Of a DNA stretch of 64,000 bases, positions 27,283-36,362 are shown piece after piece. The stretch is taken from the NCBI RefSeq assembly GCF_000385335.1, contig NZ_ARWA01000001.1, positions 1,504,001 through 1,568,000 of the forward strand, written 5' to 3'. A program made the position numbers and the translations under genes. Every line of letters starts with the position of its first letter. The first letter of the stretch is position 1. The DNA comes from Methyloferula stellata AR4. GTDB taxonomy: Bacteria > Pseudomonadota > Alphaproteobacteria > Rhizobiales > Beijerinckiaceae. The notes under the pieces are model-generated. The model was not told the origin of the DNA. It made no database searches and saw only the letters and a list, made by a program, of their open reading frames with translations.

Positions 27283-28197
27283 ATGTTCGAAGATATCGTC
27301 ACGCCGCTTTCGCTCTCGATGCCGGAACTGCGCGGCTCGCTTATCGCCAATGTCGAATTGGCGCCTTGGACCTGGTTCAAGACGGGCGGTCTCGCGCAGG
27401 CCGTCTTCACGCCAGCCGATGCCGAGGATCTCTCTTATTTCCTGTCGCATCTCGATCCCGACGTGCCGATCTTCATTTTGGGCCAGGGCTCGAATGTGCT
27501 CGTGCGCGACGGCGGAATCGAAGGCGTCGTGATCGCGTTGGGTCCGGGCTTCAACGACATGTCGTTTCAGGGCGAGATCGCGACGATCGGAGCCGCCTCG
27601 CTCGGCGTGAAGCTTGCGAGCGCAGGAATGATGGTGTCGGTCGCGGGCTTTTCGTTTTTGCGCGGGATTCCCGGCGGAATCGGCGGCGCGCTGCGGATGA
27701 ACGCCGGCGCTTTCGGCTCCGAGATCAAGGATATTTTCGTGTCCTGCGAGGGCATCGACCGGCAGGGCGATCTGCGGACCTTCGCGCTTGACGACATGGG
27801 TTACACCTATCGCCATTGCGGCGTCGAGGGCGTGATTTTCACGCGCGCGAAGCTGCGCGGAAAGCCGGGCGATCAGGAGCAGATCCGCAAGGAGATGGCG
27901 GAGATCGCAGAGGCGCGGCAAGCAACGCAGCCGGTCAATACGCGCACTGGCGGTTCGACCTTCAAAAACCCTGCAGGCCGCAAAGCTTGGGAATTGATCG
28001 ATCACGCCGGCTGCCGCGGCCTTGTCATGGGGGATGCGCAGGTTTCCGAGCTTCACTGTAATTTTCTCGTCAATCGTGGCCATGCGACCGCGGCCGATCT
28101 CGAAAATCTCGGCGAAGAGGTGCGCCGCCGCGTCCTGGGCGCTTCCGGAATCCTGCTTGAATGGGAGATCGAGCGGGTCGGCAGGCATAAAAATTAA
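27283..28197 (+). CDS. murB: UDP-N-acetylenolpyruvoylglucosamine reductase MurB
   Basis: 304-residue FAD flavoprotein that reduces UDP-GlcNAc-enolpyruvate to UDP-MurNAc. Motifs: APWTWFKTGGLAQ, FILGQGSNVLVRDGG, LRGIPGGIGGALRMNAGAFG, TGGSTFKNPAGRKAWELID and AGCRGLVMGDAQVSELHCNFLVN, matching type I MurB. The ATG at 27283 lies only 12 bases after the composite repeat, so the repeat forms the leader of this cistron. Otherwise a normal dcw member. Confidence 0.96.
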   Translation: MFEDIVTPLSLSMPELRGSLIANVELAPWTWFKTGGLAQAVFTPADAEDLSYFLSHLDPDVPIFILGQGSNVLVRDGGIEGVVIALGPGFNDMSFQGEIATIGAASLGVKLASAGMMVSVAGFSFLRGIPGGIGGALRMNAGAFGSEIKDIFVSCEGIDRQGDLRTFALDDMGYTYRHCGVEGVIFTRAKLRGKPGDQEQIRKEMAEIAEARQATQPVNTRTGGSTFKNPAGRKAWELIDHAGCRGLVMGDAQVSELHCNFLVNRGHATAADLENLGEEVRRRVLGASGILLEWEIERVGRHKN

Positions 28198-28247
28198 GGC
28201 TCAGAGACGATGATCCGGCGGAAAATTCCCGCAGGGGCAATCAAGCG

Positions 28248-29780
28248 ATGAGCATGTCTTCTTCCGCGCGGGCCGATGTCGCGTTACCATTTGATCTTGA
28301 AAGCCTTTTGAAACGCTGCGCGCGGAGCCCCTGGCTGACCGTCGCGATCGTTGCCATCGCCATGCTGCAGCAGGCGCTTGGCCATGTGAATTGCGACACC
28401 TCCTGGTTCATGACCTTTGCCGAGAAGGTTCTCGGCGGCGCGACGCCCTATATCGACATCTCCGACCCTAATCCGCCGGTGGCGTTTCTCGCCTATATCC
28501 CGTCCCTCCTGTTGGCACGCGCGCTTGGCCTCGCGGCCGAGCCTGTCGTCATCTGCCTCGCCTTCGCAGGCGCCTTGCTCTCGATCGGATTCGGGGGGCT
28601 CATTCTCAAAAGGTCCGGCCTGTTGCAGCCAGACGAGACGATGCCGGCGCTCGCCGCGGCGAGCTTCGTGCTGCTCGTGGTTCCGGCTTTCTGTTTCTCC
28701 GAGCGGGAGCATCTGGCGCTCATTCTCGTCTTGCCTTTGCTCGCGCTTTGCGCGGCACGGGTGAAGGGCGGCGCAAGTCCCGCTCTTTGGCTGGCGCTCT
28801 TGGCAGGGCTCGGCGCCGGACTGGGTCTCGCGTTCAAACCCTATTACGTGCTCCCCGTCGGCTTGGCGGTGCTTTACGCGGTTCTCCACCGGCGCGCCTG
28901 GCGCCTGCTGTTTACGCCTGAAATTTTCACGATGGGCCTCGTTCTCGGCCTCTATTTCGTGGCGATCGTCTGGTTCTTTCCGGCCTATCTCACGCAAGCG
29001 CTGCCGCTGATCACCAATGTCTATGTGCCAGCGCGCGAGTCACCCCTCTTTGTCCTGATGGTTCCAGCGTTTCTCGCCAATGTTCTATTGCTTCTCATAC
29101 TCTTCTACGTCGCGCGCGGCCGTTTCACCGATCCGCGCCTTCCGGTTCTGATCGCGGCCTCGATCGGATTTCTGGTGACATTCCTCATCCAATCGAAAGG
29201 CTGGATGAACCATGCCTATCCAGGCTTCGCCTTGGCGCTGCTCGCCATGGCCTTCGGCCTCCTCGGCAAAAACGAGACGGCAAGCCGGCGGCGGTTTGCG
29301 CTCTCGATCTTTCTGCCGGCAAGCCTGATCGCGCCTCTGCTCTTCGGAGCGCCCATCGATTTCGGCAATAAGGAGGAGTTTCCCGGCGTGAAGGCCGCAG
29401 TCGAACGTCTCGCGCCCGCGCATCCCAAAATCGCGGCGCTGGCGGAAGAACTCGACCTCGGCCATCCTCTGGTGCGTCAGCTTGGCGGTACCTGGATCGG
29501 ACGGCAGAATTGCCTTTGGGTGTCCTATACGGTGAAATATCTTCTCGGCCGGGGCGGCGTCGATGAAGCCCGGCGCGCCAGCCTCCTGCGCTATAAGCTG
29601 GCCGACGAGGCCATGTTCGCGGAAGATGTGCGGCGCGGCCAGCCGGACGTGCTTCTCACCGAAACGCCGGAGCTCGAAGCCTGGGCACGCCACGAGCCAG
29701 CTTTAGCGGATATTTTCGACTCCTATCATCTGGCGGGGCATGCGGGCACAGTGTCGATCTGGCTGCGTGACAAGGCATGA
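28248..29780 (+). CDS. Polytopic membrane protein, GT-C glycosyltransferase-like, inside the dcw cluster
   Basis: 510 residues with roughly ten hydrophobic helices between about 30 and 370 and a soluble C-terminal tail of some 140 residues. After the first helix comes NCDTSWFMTFAEKVLGGATPYIDISDPNPP, the pattern (acidic residue in the first outer loop, then a second D..NPP loop) seen in GT-C enzymes that use polyprenyl-phosphate sugars, such as GT39/GT83 and ArnT relatives. Its place between murB and ddl is not standard for this cluster. It is followed at once by a dispersed repeat overlapping its stop codon. No specific sugar or acceptor can be named. Confidence 0.75.
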   Translation: MSMSSSARADVALPFDLESLLKRCARSPWLTVAIVAIAMLQQALGHVNCDTSWFMTFAEKVLGGATPYIDISDPNPPVAFLAYIPSLLLARALGLAAEPVVICLAFAGALLSIGFGGLILKRSGLLQPDETMPALAAASFVLLVVPAFCFSEREHLALILVLPLLALCAARVKGGASPALWLALLAGLGAGLGLAFKPYYVLPVGLAVLYAVLHRRAWRLLFTPEIFTMGLVLGLYFVAIVWFFPAYLTQALPLITNVYVPARESPLFVLMVPAFLANVLLLLILFYVARGRFTDPRLPVLIAASIGFLVTFLIQSKGWMNHAYPGFALALLAMAFGLLGKNETASRRRFALSIFLPASLIAPLLFGAPIDFGNKEEFPGVKAAVERLAPAHPKIAALAEELDLGHPLVRQLGGTWIGRQNCLWVSYTVKYLLGRGGVDEARRASLLRYKLADEAMFAEDVRRGQPDVLLTETPELEAWARHEPALADIFDSYHLAGHAGTVSIWLRDKA

Positions 29781-29818
29781 TCCTGAAAAGCCGCAGGCTT
29801 TTCGGATAAGGATGATGC
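29775..29818. repeat. Dispersed inverted repeat overlapping a stop codon
   Basis: Outer arms GCATGATCC and GGATGATGC (one mismatch) and inner arms AAAAGCC and GGCTTTT separated by GCA. This is the form of the GATC-type palindromic repeat common in Rhizobiales intergenic regions. The left arm includes the TGA of the preceding membrane protein gene, so the element has become part of that gene's end. Confidence 0.7.
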
Positions 29819-29843
29819 GTCAAAAAGGGCTGGCGGGAGCAAC

Positions 29844-30767
29844 ATGGCCAAACATATTGCCGTTCTGATGGGCGGTTTTTCAGCCGAGCGCGAGGTTTCG
29901 CTTCGCTCTGGAGAGGCCTGCGCCAAAGCGCTCGAAGCGGAGGGCTTCGCGGTCACGCGCGTCGATGTCGACCGCCAGATCGCCGAGACGCTGGTCAAAT
30001 TGAAGCCGGATGTCGCCTTCAATGCCTTGCACGGCCGTTTCGGCGAAGACGGCATCATCCAAGGCGTTCTGGAGATGTTGCAGATCCCCTATACGCATTC
30101 GGGCGTACTGGCCTCGGCGCTCGCCATGCAGAAGGATCGCGCCAGGGACGTGTTGAAAGCCGCCGGTATTCCGGTGGCGAAAGGTGTCACGGTCGATCGC
30201 GCGACGGCCGCCAAGGCGCATGTCCTGCCGCCGCCCTATGTGGTGAAGCCGCTCAACGAGGGGTCTTCCTTCGGTGTGCTCATCGTCAAAGAGGATCAGG
30301 CATATCCGCCACAGGAATTAACGCGCAGCGACTGGGCCTATGGCGACAGCCTGCTGGTCGAGGTTTTCGTCGCCGGCCGCGAGCTGACCTGCGGCGTCAT
30401 CGGCGACAGGGCCATGGATGTCATCGATATCCGCGCCGCGGACGGCGGGTGGTATGATTACAACGCAAAATATTCAAAAGGCGGATCAATTCACGTCCTG
30501 CCGGCAATTCTTAAAGAAAATGTTTACCAAAATGTCCAAGAGTTGGCCCTCATGGCGCACAGGGCGCTCGGCTGTCGCGGCGTGAGCCGCGCTGATTTCC
30601 GATACGATGACCGCCCCGGAGGTACGGGCGAGCTCATCGTGTTGGAAGTCAATACCCAGCCAGGTATGACCGAGACTTCCCTCGTGCCGGAAATGGCGGC
30701 CTATGCCGGGCTTTCTTTCGGTGAGCTGGTACGATGGATGGTGGAAGACGCCTCCTGCAATCGGTGA
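29844..30767 (+). CDS. ddl: D-alanine-D-alanine ligase
   Basis: 307-residue ATP-grasp enzyme that makes the D-Ala-D-Ala dipeptide used by MurF. Motifs: VLMGGFSAEREVSLRSGEA, ALHGRFGEDGIIQGVLEMLQIPYTHSGVLASALAMQKD, PPYVVKPLNEGSSFGV, and the C-terminal Mg-binding VLEVNTQPGMTETSLVPEMA. A DdlB-type protein by length and location. The last 34 bases overlap the proposed ftsQ start. Confidence 0.96.
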   Translation: MAKHIAVLMGGFSAEREVSLRSGEACAKALEAEGFAVTRVDVDRQIAETLVKLKPDVAFNALHGRFGEDGIIQGVLEMLQIPYTHSGVLASALAMQKDRARDVLKAAGIPVAKGVTVDRATAAKAHVLPPPYVVKPLNEGSSFGVLIVKEDQAYPPQELTRSDWAYGDSLLVEVFVAGRELTCGVIGDRAMDVIDIRAADGGWYDYNAKYSKGGSIHVLPAILKENVYQNVQELALMAHRALGCRGVSRADFRYDDRPGGTGELIVLEVNTQPGMTETSLVPEMAAYAGLSFGELVRWMVEDASCNR

Positions 30768-31711
30768 AGGAGGTCAGTGCGGGCTTCTCATCTCCGTCTT
30801 TGGCTTATGCAGGAGCCCCTGGATCGAATGGATTCGAAGATAGACTCGTGAGCCGTGCTCCGAGCCGGTCTTCGGTCGCGCCGAAACATTCAAAACAATC
30901 CGCAAGCTTCGTCAGGTCCCGGGCGGCCGAAATGATGCTGACTTTGATTCTCTTGGCCGGAGCGGGTCTCTACGGCGCGATCAGGGGCGGCGAATATCAG
31001 GTTTTCGTCGATGCTTACGGAAACCCCTTGGATCTCGCGGCCAAAACGCTCGGATTTGGCATCAAAGCCGTCACCATTGCGGGCCAACGGGAATTGGGCG
31101 AGCCTGAAATCCTCGCAGCCGCCGGTATAGGTCCCCGCAATTCGCTGGTTTTTCTCGATGTCGCGGAAATCCGCGCGCGGCTGAAACGCGTGCCCCTCAT
31201 CAAGGAGGCAAGCGTCGCGAAACTTTACCCCGATCGTCTCCTGATCGAGATCGAAGAGCGCGAACCCTATGCGCTTTGGCAGCGAAACGGCCAGGTCCAG
31301 ATCATAGCCGCCGACGGCATGCCGATCGATTCGATGCATGACGCGCGCTTCGCGGGCCTTCCATTTGTCGCCGGCGACGGTGCCAATGAAAAGCTCGGCG
31401 ATTATATCGCCATCCTCGCTGCGCTCGGCGATTTGCGCGGCCGCATCCGCGCCGGAATGTTCGTGTCGCAACGGCGCTGGAGCCTGAAGGCGTGGAACGG
31501 CGTCGAGATCCTGCTGCCTGAGAAAGATCCTCTCGCGGCGGCCGCGGTGCTTGCCGGCCTGCAGCGCGATTTTCATGTGCTTGACAAGGATATTCTGTCG
31601 CTCGATCTGCGCCAGTCTGGACGCGTCGTCGCGCGCCTTTCGGAAGAAGCGGCGGGTGTGCGCGCGGCGCTGCTCGCCCATAAGGCGAAGCCGAAAGGTG
31701 GTCAGACATGA
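30734..31711 (+). CDS. ftsQ: Cell division protein FtsQ
   Basis: 325-residue bitopic membrane protein. A basic cytoplasmic region of about 75 residues precedes one membrane helix (MMLTLILLAGAGLYGAI), then a POTRA domain (FGIKAVTIAGQRELGEPEILAAAGI) and the FtsQ domain (PLIKEASVAKLYPDRLLIEIEEREPYALWQ). It joins FtsL/FtsB and the divisome core in the periplasm. The ATG at 30734 lies within ddl; in-frame GTGs at 30764 and 30848 are alternatives, and the last would give a shorter tail. The end overlaps ftsA by four bases. Confidence 0.92.
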   Translation: MDGGRRLLQSVKEVSAGFSSPSLAYAGAPGSNGFEDRLVSRAPSRSSVAPKHSKQSASFVRSRAAEMMLTLILLAGAGLYGAIRGGEYQVFVDAYGNPLDLAAKTLGFGIKAVTIAGQRELGEPEILAAAGIGPRNSLVFLDVAEIRARLKRVPLIKEASVAKLYPDRLLIEIEEREPYALWQRNGQVQIIAADGMPIDSMHDARFAGLPFVAGDGANEKLGDYIAILAALGDLRGRIRAGMFVSQRRWSLKAWNGVEILLPEKDPLAAAAVLAGLQRDFHVLDKDILSLDLRQSGRVVARLSEEAAGVRAALLAHKAKPKGGQT

Positions 31712-33027
31712 GCGCGCGGACAACACCCCCGCGTCTGCGTCCGCTTTCGGCACGCCGCAGCGCCTTCCTTTCGGTGCTCGACGTCGGGACCTCGAAGATC
31801 GTCTGCCTGATCGCGCGGCTCGATCCGATCGCGGCGTCCGAAATGTTGCGCGGCCGGACTCATAGCTGCCGTATCCTCGGCATCGGTCATCAGCGCTCGC
31901 TCGGCATCAAGGCCGGCGCCGTTGTCGATCTCGAAGAGGCCGAAAAAGCCATAAGGCTCGCCGTGGATGCGGCGGAGCGCATGGCCGGCGTTCAGGTCGA
32001 GAGCGTCATCGTGACGGCGGCGGGCTGCCGCCTCGCCTCTCACCTTTACGATGCCAAAGTGGCGATCGGCGGCCGCGCCGTCACAGAAGGCGACGTGCAT
32101 CGCGTGCTTGAGGCCTGCGCCTCGCATGCCGCACCGCGCGGACGCATCGTCCTGCATTCCGTGCCGACCAATTTCGCGCTGGGGGAAATCCAGAATATTC
32201 GCGACCCCAAGGGCATGGTGGGTGACGACCTCGTGGCGGCCTTGAACGTGGTGAGCTGCGATTCGGCGGCTGTCCGCAATCTCATGCTCGCGGTCGAACG
32301 CTGCCATCTTTCGGTCGAAGCCATGGTGGCTGCACCCTATGCCGCCGGCCTTTCGACTCTCGTCGACGATGAAGCCGAACTTGGCACCGCGCTTGTCGAT
32401 ATCGGCTGCGGCACGACGTCGGTTGGCGTTTTCTCCGGCGGTCATCTCGCCCATGTCGATGCCTTCTCCATGGGCGGCAATCACATCACGATGGATATTG
32501 CGCGCGGCCTCAACATCAGGCTTGCCGATGCCGAGCGCCTCAAGACGCTTTATGGCTCGTGCCTGCCGTCGGCCTCCGACGAGCGCGAGTCGATCGGGAT
32601 CATGCCGGTCGGCGAAGATCCCGATCGTCCCGTCTATGTTCCGAAATCGCAACTCGTGCGGATTATCCGCCCGCGCGTCGAGGAAATGCTGGAATTCGCG
32701 CGCGACCGTCTGAAACAGTCGGGTTTTTCGAGTCTTGCCGGGCATGGGCTGATCCTGACCGGCGGCGCGAGCCAACTTCCAGGTCTCGCCGAAGAGGCGA
32801 AACGCATCATCGGTAAACAGGCGCGAATTGGCCGGCCGCTCGGAATCAAGGGCCTGCCGGAATCGGCGAAGAGCCCGTCTTTCTCGGCCGCCATCGGCCT
32901 TCTGATCTATCCGCAAATGGCCAAGGCCGAACGGTTCCGCTTGGGCCGTGCGGCTCCGCCACAGGCAGCAACGGGAACACATGGCTACGTCGCGCGCGTC
33001 GGCCATTGGTTAAAAACGAGTTTTTAA
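31708..33027 (+). CDS. ftsA: Cell division protein FtsA
   Basis: 439-residue actin-like ATPase that tethers FtsZ to the membrane. N-terminal FLSVLDVGTSKIVCLIAR is the phosphate-1 loop, GTALVDIGCGTTSVGVFSGG the phosphate-2 loop, and GLILTGGASQLPGLAEEAKRI the adenosine motif. The C-terminus GYVARVGHWLKTSF is an amphipathic membrane-binding helix. Starts by ATGA overlap with ftsQ and is followed by ftsZ after 106 bases. Confidence 0.96.
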   Translation: MSARTTPPRLRPLSARRSAFLSVLDVGTSKIVCLIARLDPIAASEMLRGRTHSCRILGIGHQRSLGIKAGAVVDLEEAEKAIRLAVDAAERMAGVQVESVIVTAAGCRLASHLYDAKVAIGGRAVTEGDVHRVLEACASHAAPRGRIVLHSVPTNFALGEIQNIRDPKGMVGDDLVAALNVVSCDSAAVRNLMLAVERCHLSVEAMVAAPYAAGLSTLVDDEAELGTALVDIGCGTTSVGVFSGGHLAHVDAFSMGGNHITMDIARGLNIRLADAERLKTLYGSCLPSASDERESIGIMPVGEDPDRPVYVPKSQLVRIIRPRVEEMLEFARDRLKQSGFSSLAGHGLILTGGASQLPGLAEEAKRIIGKQARIGRPLGIKGLPESAKSPSFSAAIGLLIYPQMAKAERFRLGRAAPPQAATGTHGYVARVGHWLKTSF

Positions 33028-33133
33028 GCCGCAGGAGGCATGAAAGGGCGCGGCGGCCATTTCATTTTTCCTGCGAATCACATGACATGCAACCCAGGGG
33101 CGGCCAAACGCCCCGACGTCGAGAGGCCAGACG

Positions 33134-34861
33134 ATGACGATCAATCTCAAAGCTCCGGAATTGCGGGAGCTCAAACCAAGGATCATGGTGTGCGGCGTCG
33201 GTGGAGCGGGTGGCAACGCGGTCAATAACATGATCGTCTCGGGTCTGATCGGCGTCGATTTCATCGTCGCCAATACGGACGCCCAAGCTCTGGCCTCATC
33301 CAAAGCCGAGCGCATCATTCAGATGGGATTGCAGGTCACCGAAGGCTTGGGCGCGGGCTCGCAGCCCGAGGTCGGCCGGTCGGCGGCCGAGGAAGCGATC
33401 GACGAAATCCGCGATCATCTCGCAGGCGCCCATATGGTTTTCGTGACCGCAGGCATGGGCGGCGGCACCGGTACGGGTGCCGCGCCCGTGATTGCCCGCG
33501 TCGCCCGCGAAATGGGTGTGCTGACGGTCGGTGTGGTGACGAAGCCCTTCCAGTTCGAAGGGGCGCGGCGGATGCGCATCGCCGACTCCGGCATCAGCGA
33601 ATTGCAGAAATCCGTCGATACGCTGATCGTCATCCCGAACCAGAATCTGTTCCGCATCGCCAATGAGAAGACCACCTTCGCCGACGCCTTCGCGATGGCC
33701 GACCAGGTGCTCTATTCGGGCGTCGCCTGCATCACCGACCTCATGGTCAAGGAAGGTCTGATCAACCTCGATTTCGCCGACGTCCGCGCGATCATGCGCG
33801 AGATGGGCAAGGCGATGATGGGAACCGGTGAGGCCTCCGGCGACAAGCGCGCCATCCTTGCCGCGGAGGCCGCGATCGCAAATCCGCTTCTCGACGAAGT
33901 CTCGATGCGCGGCGCACGCGGCCTGCTGATCTCGATCACCGGCGGCAATGATCTCACGCTCTACGAGGTCGATGAAGCCGCGAGCCGCATCCGCCAGGAA
34001 GTCGATGAGGACGCCAACATCATCCTCGGCGCGACCTTCGATGAAAATCTCGACGGCATCGTCCGGGTGTCGGTCGTTGCGACCGGCATCGATAAGCCGG
34101 CCGATATGCGCGAGCTCAATGCCGCCGAAACCCGCATCGCCGAAGCCGCGACCCGTCTGCGGGCGCAAACCGCGATGCGGCAGGCAGAGCCGGTGCAGGC
34201 CCGCGTGCAACCCGTGGCGCAAGATCTTTACGAGGAGGAAGAGCTCGATCTGGAACAGGCCCCGCCGCCGCCCCAGCATCAAGCGCCGGTCCAGCGGCCG
34301 GTTATCTCGCAAGGCGTGCAAGTCCAGCAGGTCAAGCCGCAGCCGCATCCATATGCTACTCCGGTGGCCGCATCTCAGCCGGCCGAAGACTATAAGCCGC
34401 AGCAGGCTTTCATTCCGCCCGCGGCGGAATCGCCCGCGTTGCGGCCGCATCGCATGCCGCAGATCGACGATCTTCCCATGCCCGCGCAAAATCAGCTCCG
34501 CGCTCAACGCGGCGAACTGCCGCCCGAATCGCATCCAGACGTCAAGCGCCGGACTTTGCTCGAACGCCTTGCCTCGTTCGGGATGAGCCGGCAAGAGGAC
34601 GTGATCCCACCGGGAGCTTATGAGCGTCCGCAGCCTCAGATGGCGCCCGCCGCGCCGCTGCAGGCACAGGCCGCTCAACCGCACCGCGGCCAGCCCAATG
34701 CGATCCATGCCGAATATGCTAAGCGTCCTGCGGCGCCCGCACCGCGCGCGGCGCAGCCGCAATTGCCGCTCGACCAGCATGGGCGTGTCGCACCGCAGCC
34801 GCGTACGGCTGAGGAGGATCATCTCGAAATCCCGGCCTTTTTGCGCCGGCAATCGAGCTGA
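33134..34861 (+). CDS. ftsZ: Cell division GTPase FtsZ, long Rhizobiales form
   Basis: 575 residues, against about 380 in E. coli. The tubulin-like core (to about residue 320) has [16 protein letters not shown], the GTP signature [12 protein letters not shown] (about 107-118) and [21 protein letters not shown] Gln/Pro/Ala-rich linker of about 240 residues follows, ending in the conserved C-terminal peptide [14 protein letters not shown] that binds FtsA. Long linkers are normal for Rhizobiales FtsZ. It forms the Z-ring at midcell. Last gene of the dcw cluster, followed by a hairpin. Confidence 0.97.
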   Translation: MTINLKAPELRELKPRIMVCGVGGAGGNAVNNMIVSGLIGVDFIVANTDAQALASSKAERIIQMGLQVTEGLGAGSQPEVGRSAAEEAIDEIRDHLAGAHMVFVTAGMGGGTGTGAAPVIARVAREMGVLTVGVVTKPFQFEGARRMRIADSGISELQKSVDTLIVIPNQNLFRIANEKTTFADAFAMADQVLYSGVACITDLMVKEGLINLDFADVRAIMREMGKAMMGTGEASGDKRAILAAEAAIANPLLDEVSMRGARGLLISITGGNDLTLYEVDEAASRIRQEVDEDANIILGATFDENLDGIVRVSVVATGIDKPADMRELNAAETRIAEAATRLRAQTAMRQAEPVQARVQPVAQDLYEEEELDLEQAPPPPQHQAPVQRPVISQGVQVQQVKPQPHPYATPVAASQPAEDYKPQQAFIPPAAESPALRPHRMPQIDDLPMPAQNQLRAQRGELPPESHPDVKRRTLLERLASFGMSRQEDVIPPGAYERPQPQMAPAAPLQAQAAQPHRGQPNAIHAEYAKRPAAPAPRAAQPQLPLDQHGRVAPQPRTAEEDHLEIPAFLRRQSS

Positions 34862-34892
34862 TATTTGCCGGTTGAGGCCGTGAGGCGACGAT

Positions 34893-34919
34893 TGGCCGGA
34901 GGGTGTGACTTTCCGGCCA
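34893..34919 (+). terminator. Hairpin after ftsZ, possible terminator
   Basis: Perfect eight-base stem TGGCCGGA / TCCGGCCA with an 11-base loop, 32 bases after the ftsZ stop. There is no T-run after it, so a simple intrinsic terminator is not certain; it could act as a 3'-end stabiliser. Confidence 0.4.
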
Positions 34920-35031
34920 GCCTCGCTTGTCGTCGCGCGTCGGGCATCCGGATTCCACTCGGAGATTCATACGCTTGATCATTTTTGGGCCGATCCGGGC
35001 AAAACCCGGCTTCGGACCCCTTGCTACACAT

Positions 35032-35060
35032 TTGTCAAAGAGCTAATAGACTGATTTAAA
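35032..35060 (+). promoter_or_regulatory. Possible sigma-70-type promoter of lpxC
   Basis: TTGTCA and TTTAAA separated by 17 bases, 140 bases upstream of the lpxC ATG and after the post-ftsZ hairpin. It fits the housekeeping consensus loosely. No start site evidence is available. Confidence 0.3.
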
Positions 35061-35199
35061 AGCCTTTTCTGTCTCCGAAAGGGAGCCTGCTTGTAACAGT
35101 GCGTAAGAAACCGTGATTTGGCCGGTGAATCCCCGAAGCGTAGGTTTTTTTGCGGCAAAGCCTTGATTTGCTTTGCGCCAGAAAACGGACAGGACGTGG

Positions 35200-36150
35200 A
35201 TGGGGCCCGGTAAACAGACCACGCTTGGTGAGCGCACCACCCTCTCAGGGATCGGCGTTCACTCCAATATTCCGGTGCGCATCGCACTCAATCCCGCCGA
35301 AGCCTATACAGGCATCGTTTTCCGTCGCACAGGCCTGCCGAATGCCTCGAGCCGTGCGATCGAAGCCGATTGGTCGCGCGTGACCATGACCGAACTTTGC
35401 ACCGTAATTGGCGACGGGTCTCAAGCGAGCATTGCGACCATCGAACATCTGATGGCTGCCTTCTCCGGCCTTGGCCTCGACAATGTCGTCGTCGAAATCG
35501 ACGGACCCGAGGTGCCGATCCTCGACGGATCCGCTGCGGCCTTTGTCGAAGCGATCGATGCTGTCGGTCTCGTGAGTCTCGACGCGCCGCGCCGCTATTT
35601 GAAAGTTTTGAAGCCCGTCCGGGTCGAACGCGGCCGTTCCTTTTGCGAACTGCTGCCCAGCGATCGCGGGCTGACGCTCGATATCGAGATCGACTTTGCT
35701 TGCGGCGCGATCGGGCGCCAGAAAAAAGTGATGGATATTGCGCCCGGCGCCTTCCGGCGCGATCTGGCGCGGGCGCGCACCTTCGGGTTCCTGAGCGATG
35801 TGGAACGGCTCTGGAAGGCCGGTTTCGCGCTTGGCGCCTCGCTCGAAAATACAGTGGCGCTGCATGACGAAATGGTGCTGAACCCTGAGGGGCTGCGGTT
35901 TTCCGACGAATTCGTGCGCCATAAAATGCTCGATGCGCTGGGCGATCTCGCCCTTGCCGGATCACCCATTCTCGGCAGGTTCAAGTCCTATTGCGGCGGC
36001 CATGCGATGAATGTCGCGGCATTGGAAGCGCTCTTTTCAGATGCGACGGCCTATGCGGTGGTCGAGGCGCCGGTGCTGCGCCGTCAGCCCATGCACGCGG
36101 ATCTGGGGGCAAGTCTTGTCCCCGCCGCTTTCGCGCCGGATCGCAACTAG
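35200..36150 (+). CDS. lpxC: UDP-3-O-acyl-N-acetylglucosamine deacetylase LpxC
   Basis: 316-residue zinc deacetylase, first committed step of lipid A synthesis. Motifs: QTTLGERTTLSGIGVHSNIPVRI, ASIATIEHLMAAFSGLGLDNVVVEIDGPEVPILDGSA (zinc His in IEHLMAA), FVRHKMLDALGDLALAG (second zinc His and Asp) and YCGGHAMN. The frame is open to a TTG at 35173, but the ATG at 35200 with AGGACG upstream fits the family start. Its place right after ftsZ is usual in Proteobacteria. Confidence 0.96.
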   Translation: MGPGKQTTLGERTTLSGIGVHSNIPVRIALNPAEAYTGIVFRRTGLPNASSRAIEADWSRVTMTELCTVIGDGSQASIATIEHLMAAFSGLGLDNVVVEIDGPEVPILDGSAAAFVEAIDAVGLVSLDAPRRYLKVLKPVRVERGRSFCELLPSDRGLTLDIEIDFACGAIGRQKKVMDIAPGAFRRDLARARTFGFLSDVERLWKAGFALGASLENTVALHDEMVLNPEGLRFSDEFVRHKMLDALGDLALAGSPILGRFKSYCGGHAMNVAALEALFSDATAYAVVEAPVLRRQPMHADLGASLVPAAFAPDRN

Positions 36151-36362
36151 CAGCCGGCAGCCGCTGATTTGACCGTGATCGACGGGCGCCGGGCTCGAAC
36201 CGGCAATCGGTTGGATAAAAAAGATCGCAATGGGCAGCGCTTGAAACCTGGCTTGCCACATTAATGCCGTTTCTTGGCCCGACCACTGCTCACTCGCGCA
36301 AAGCGGCGATTTCCGTTATCCTGCCGAAAATCGATTGGCTTTGTATTTTGAGTAGAGATCGA

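Larger units (their letters stand above)
34862..35199. other. ftsZ-lpxC intergenic region
   Basis: 338 bases with no credible gene. It holds a strong hairpin just after ftsZ (34893-34919) and a promoter-like pair at 35032-35060 upstream of lpxC. The rest shows no repeat or conserved pattern that I can identify. Confidence 0.6.

Noticed and set aside
33028-33133. Search for a CtrA box before ftsZ
   Set aside because: TTAA motifs near the ftsA end are ten bases apart, not seven, and none lies in the short ftsA-ftsZ gap.
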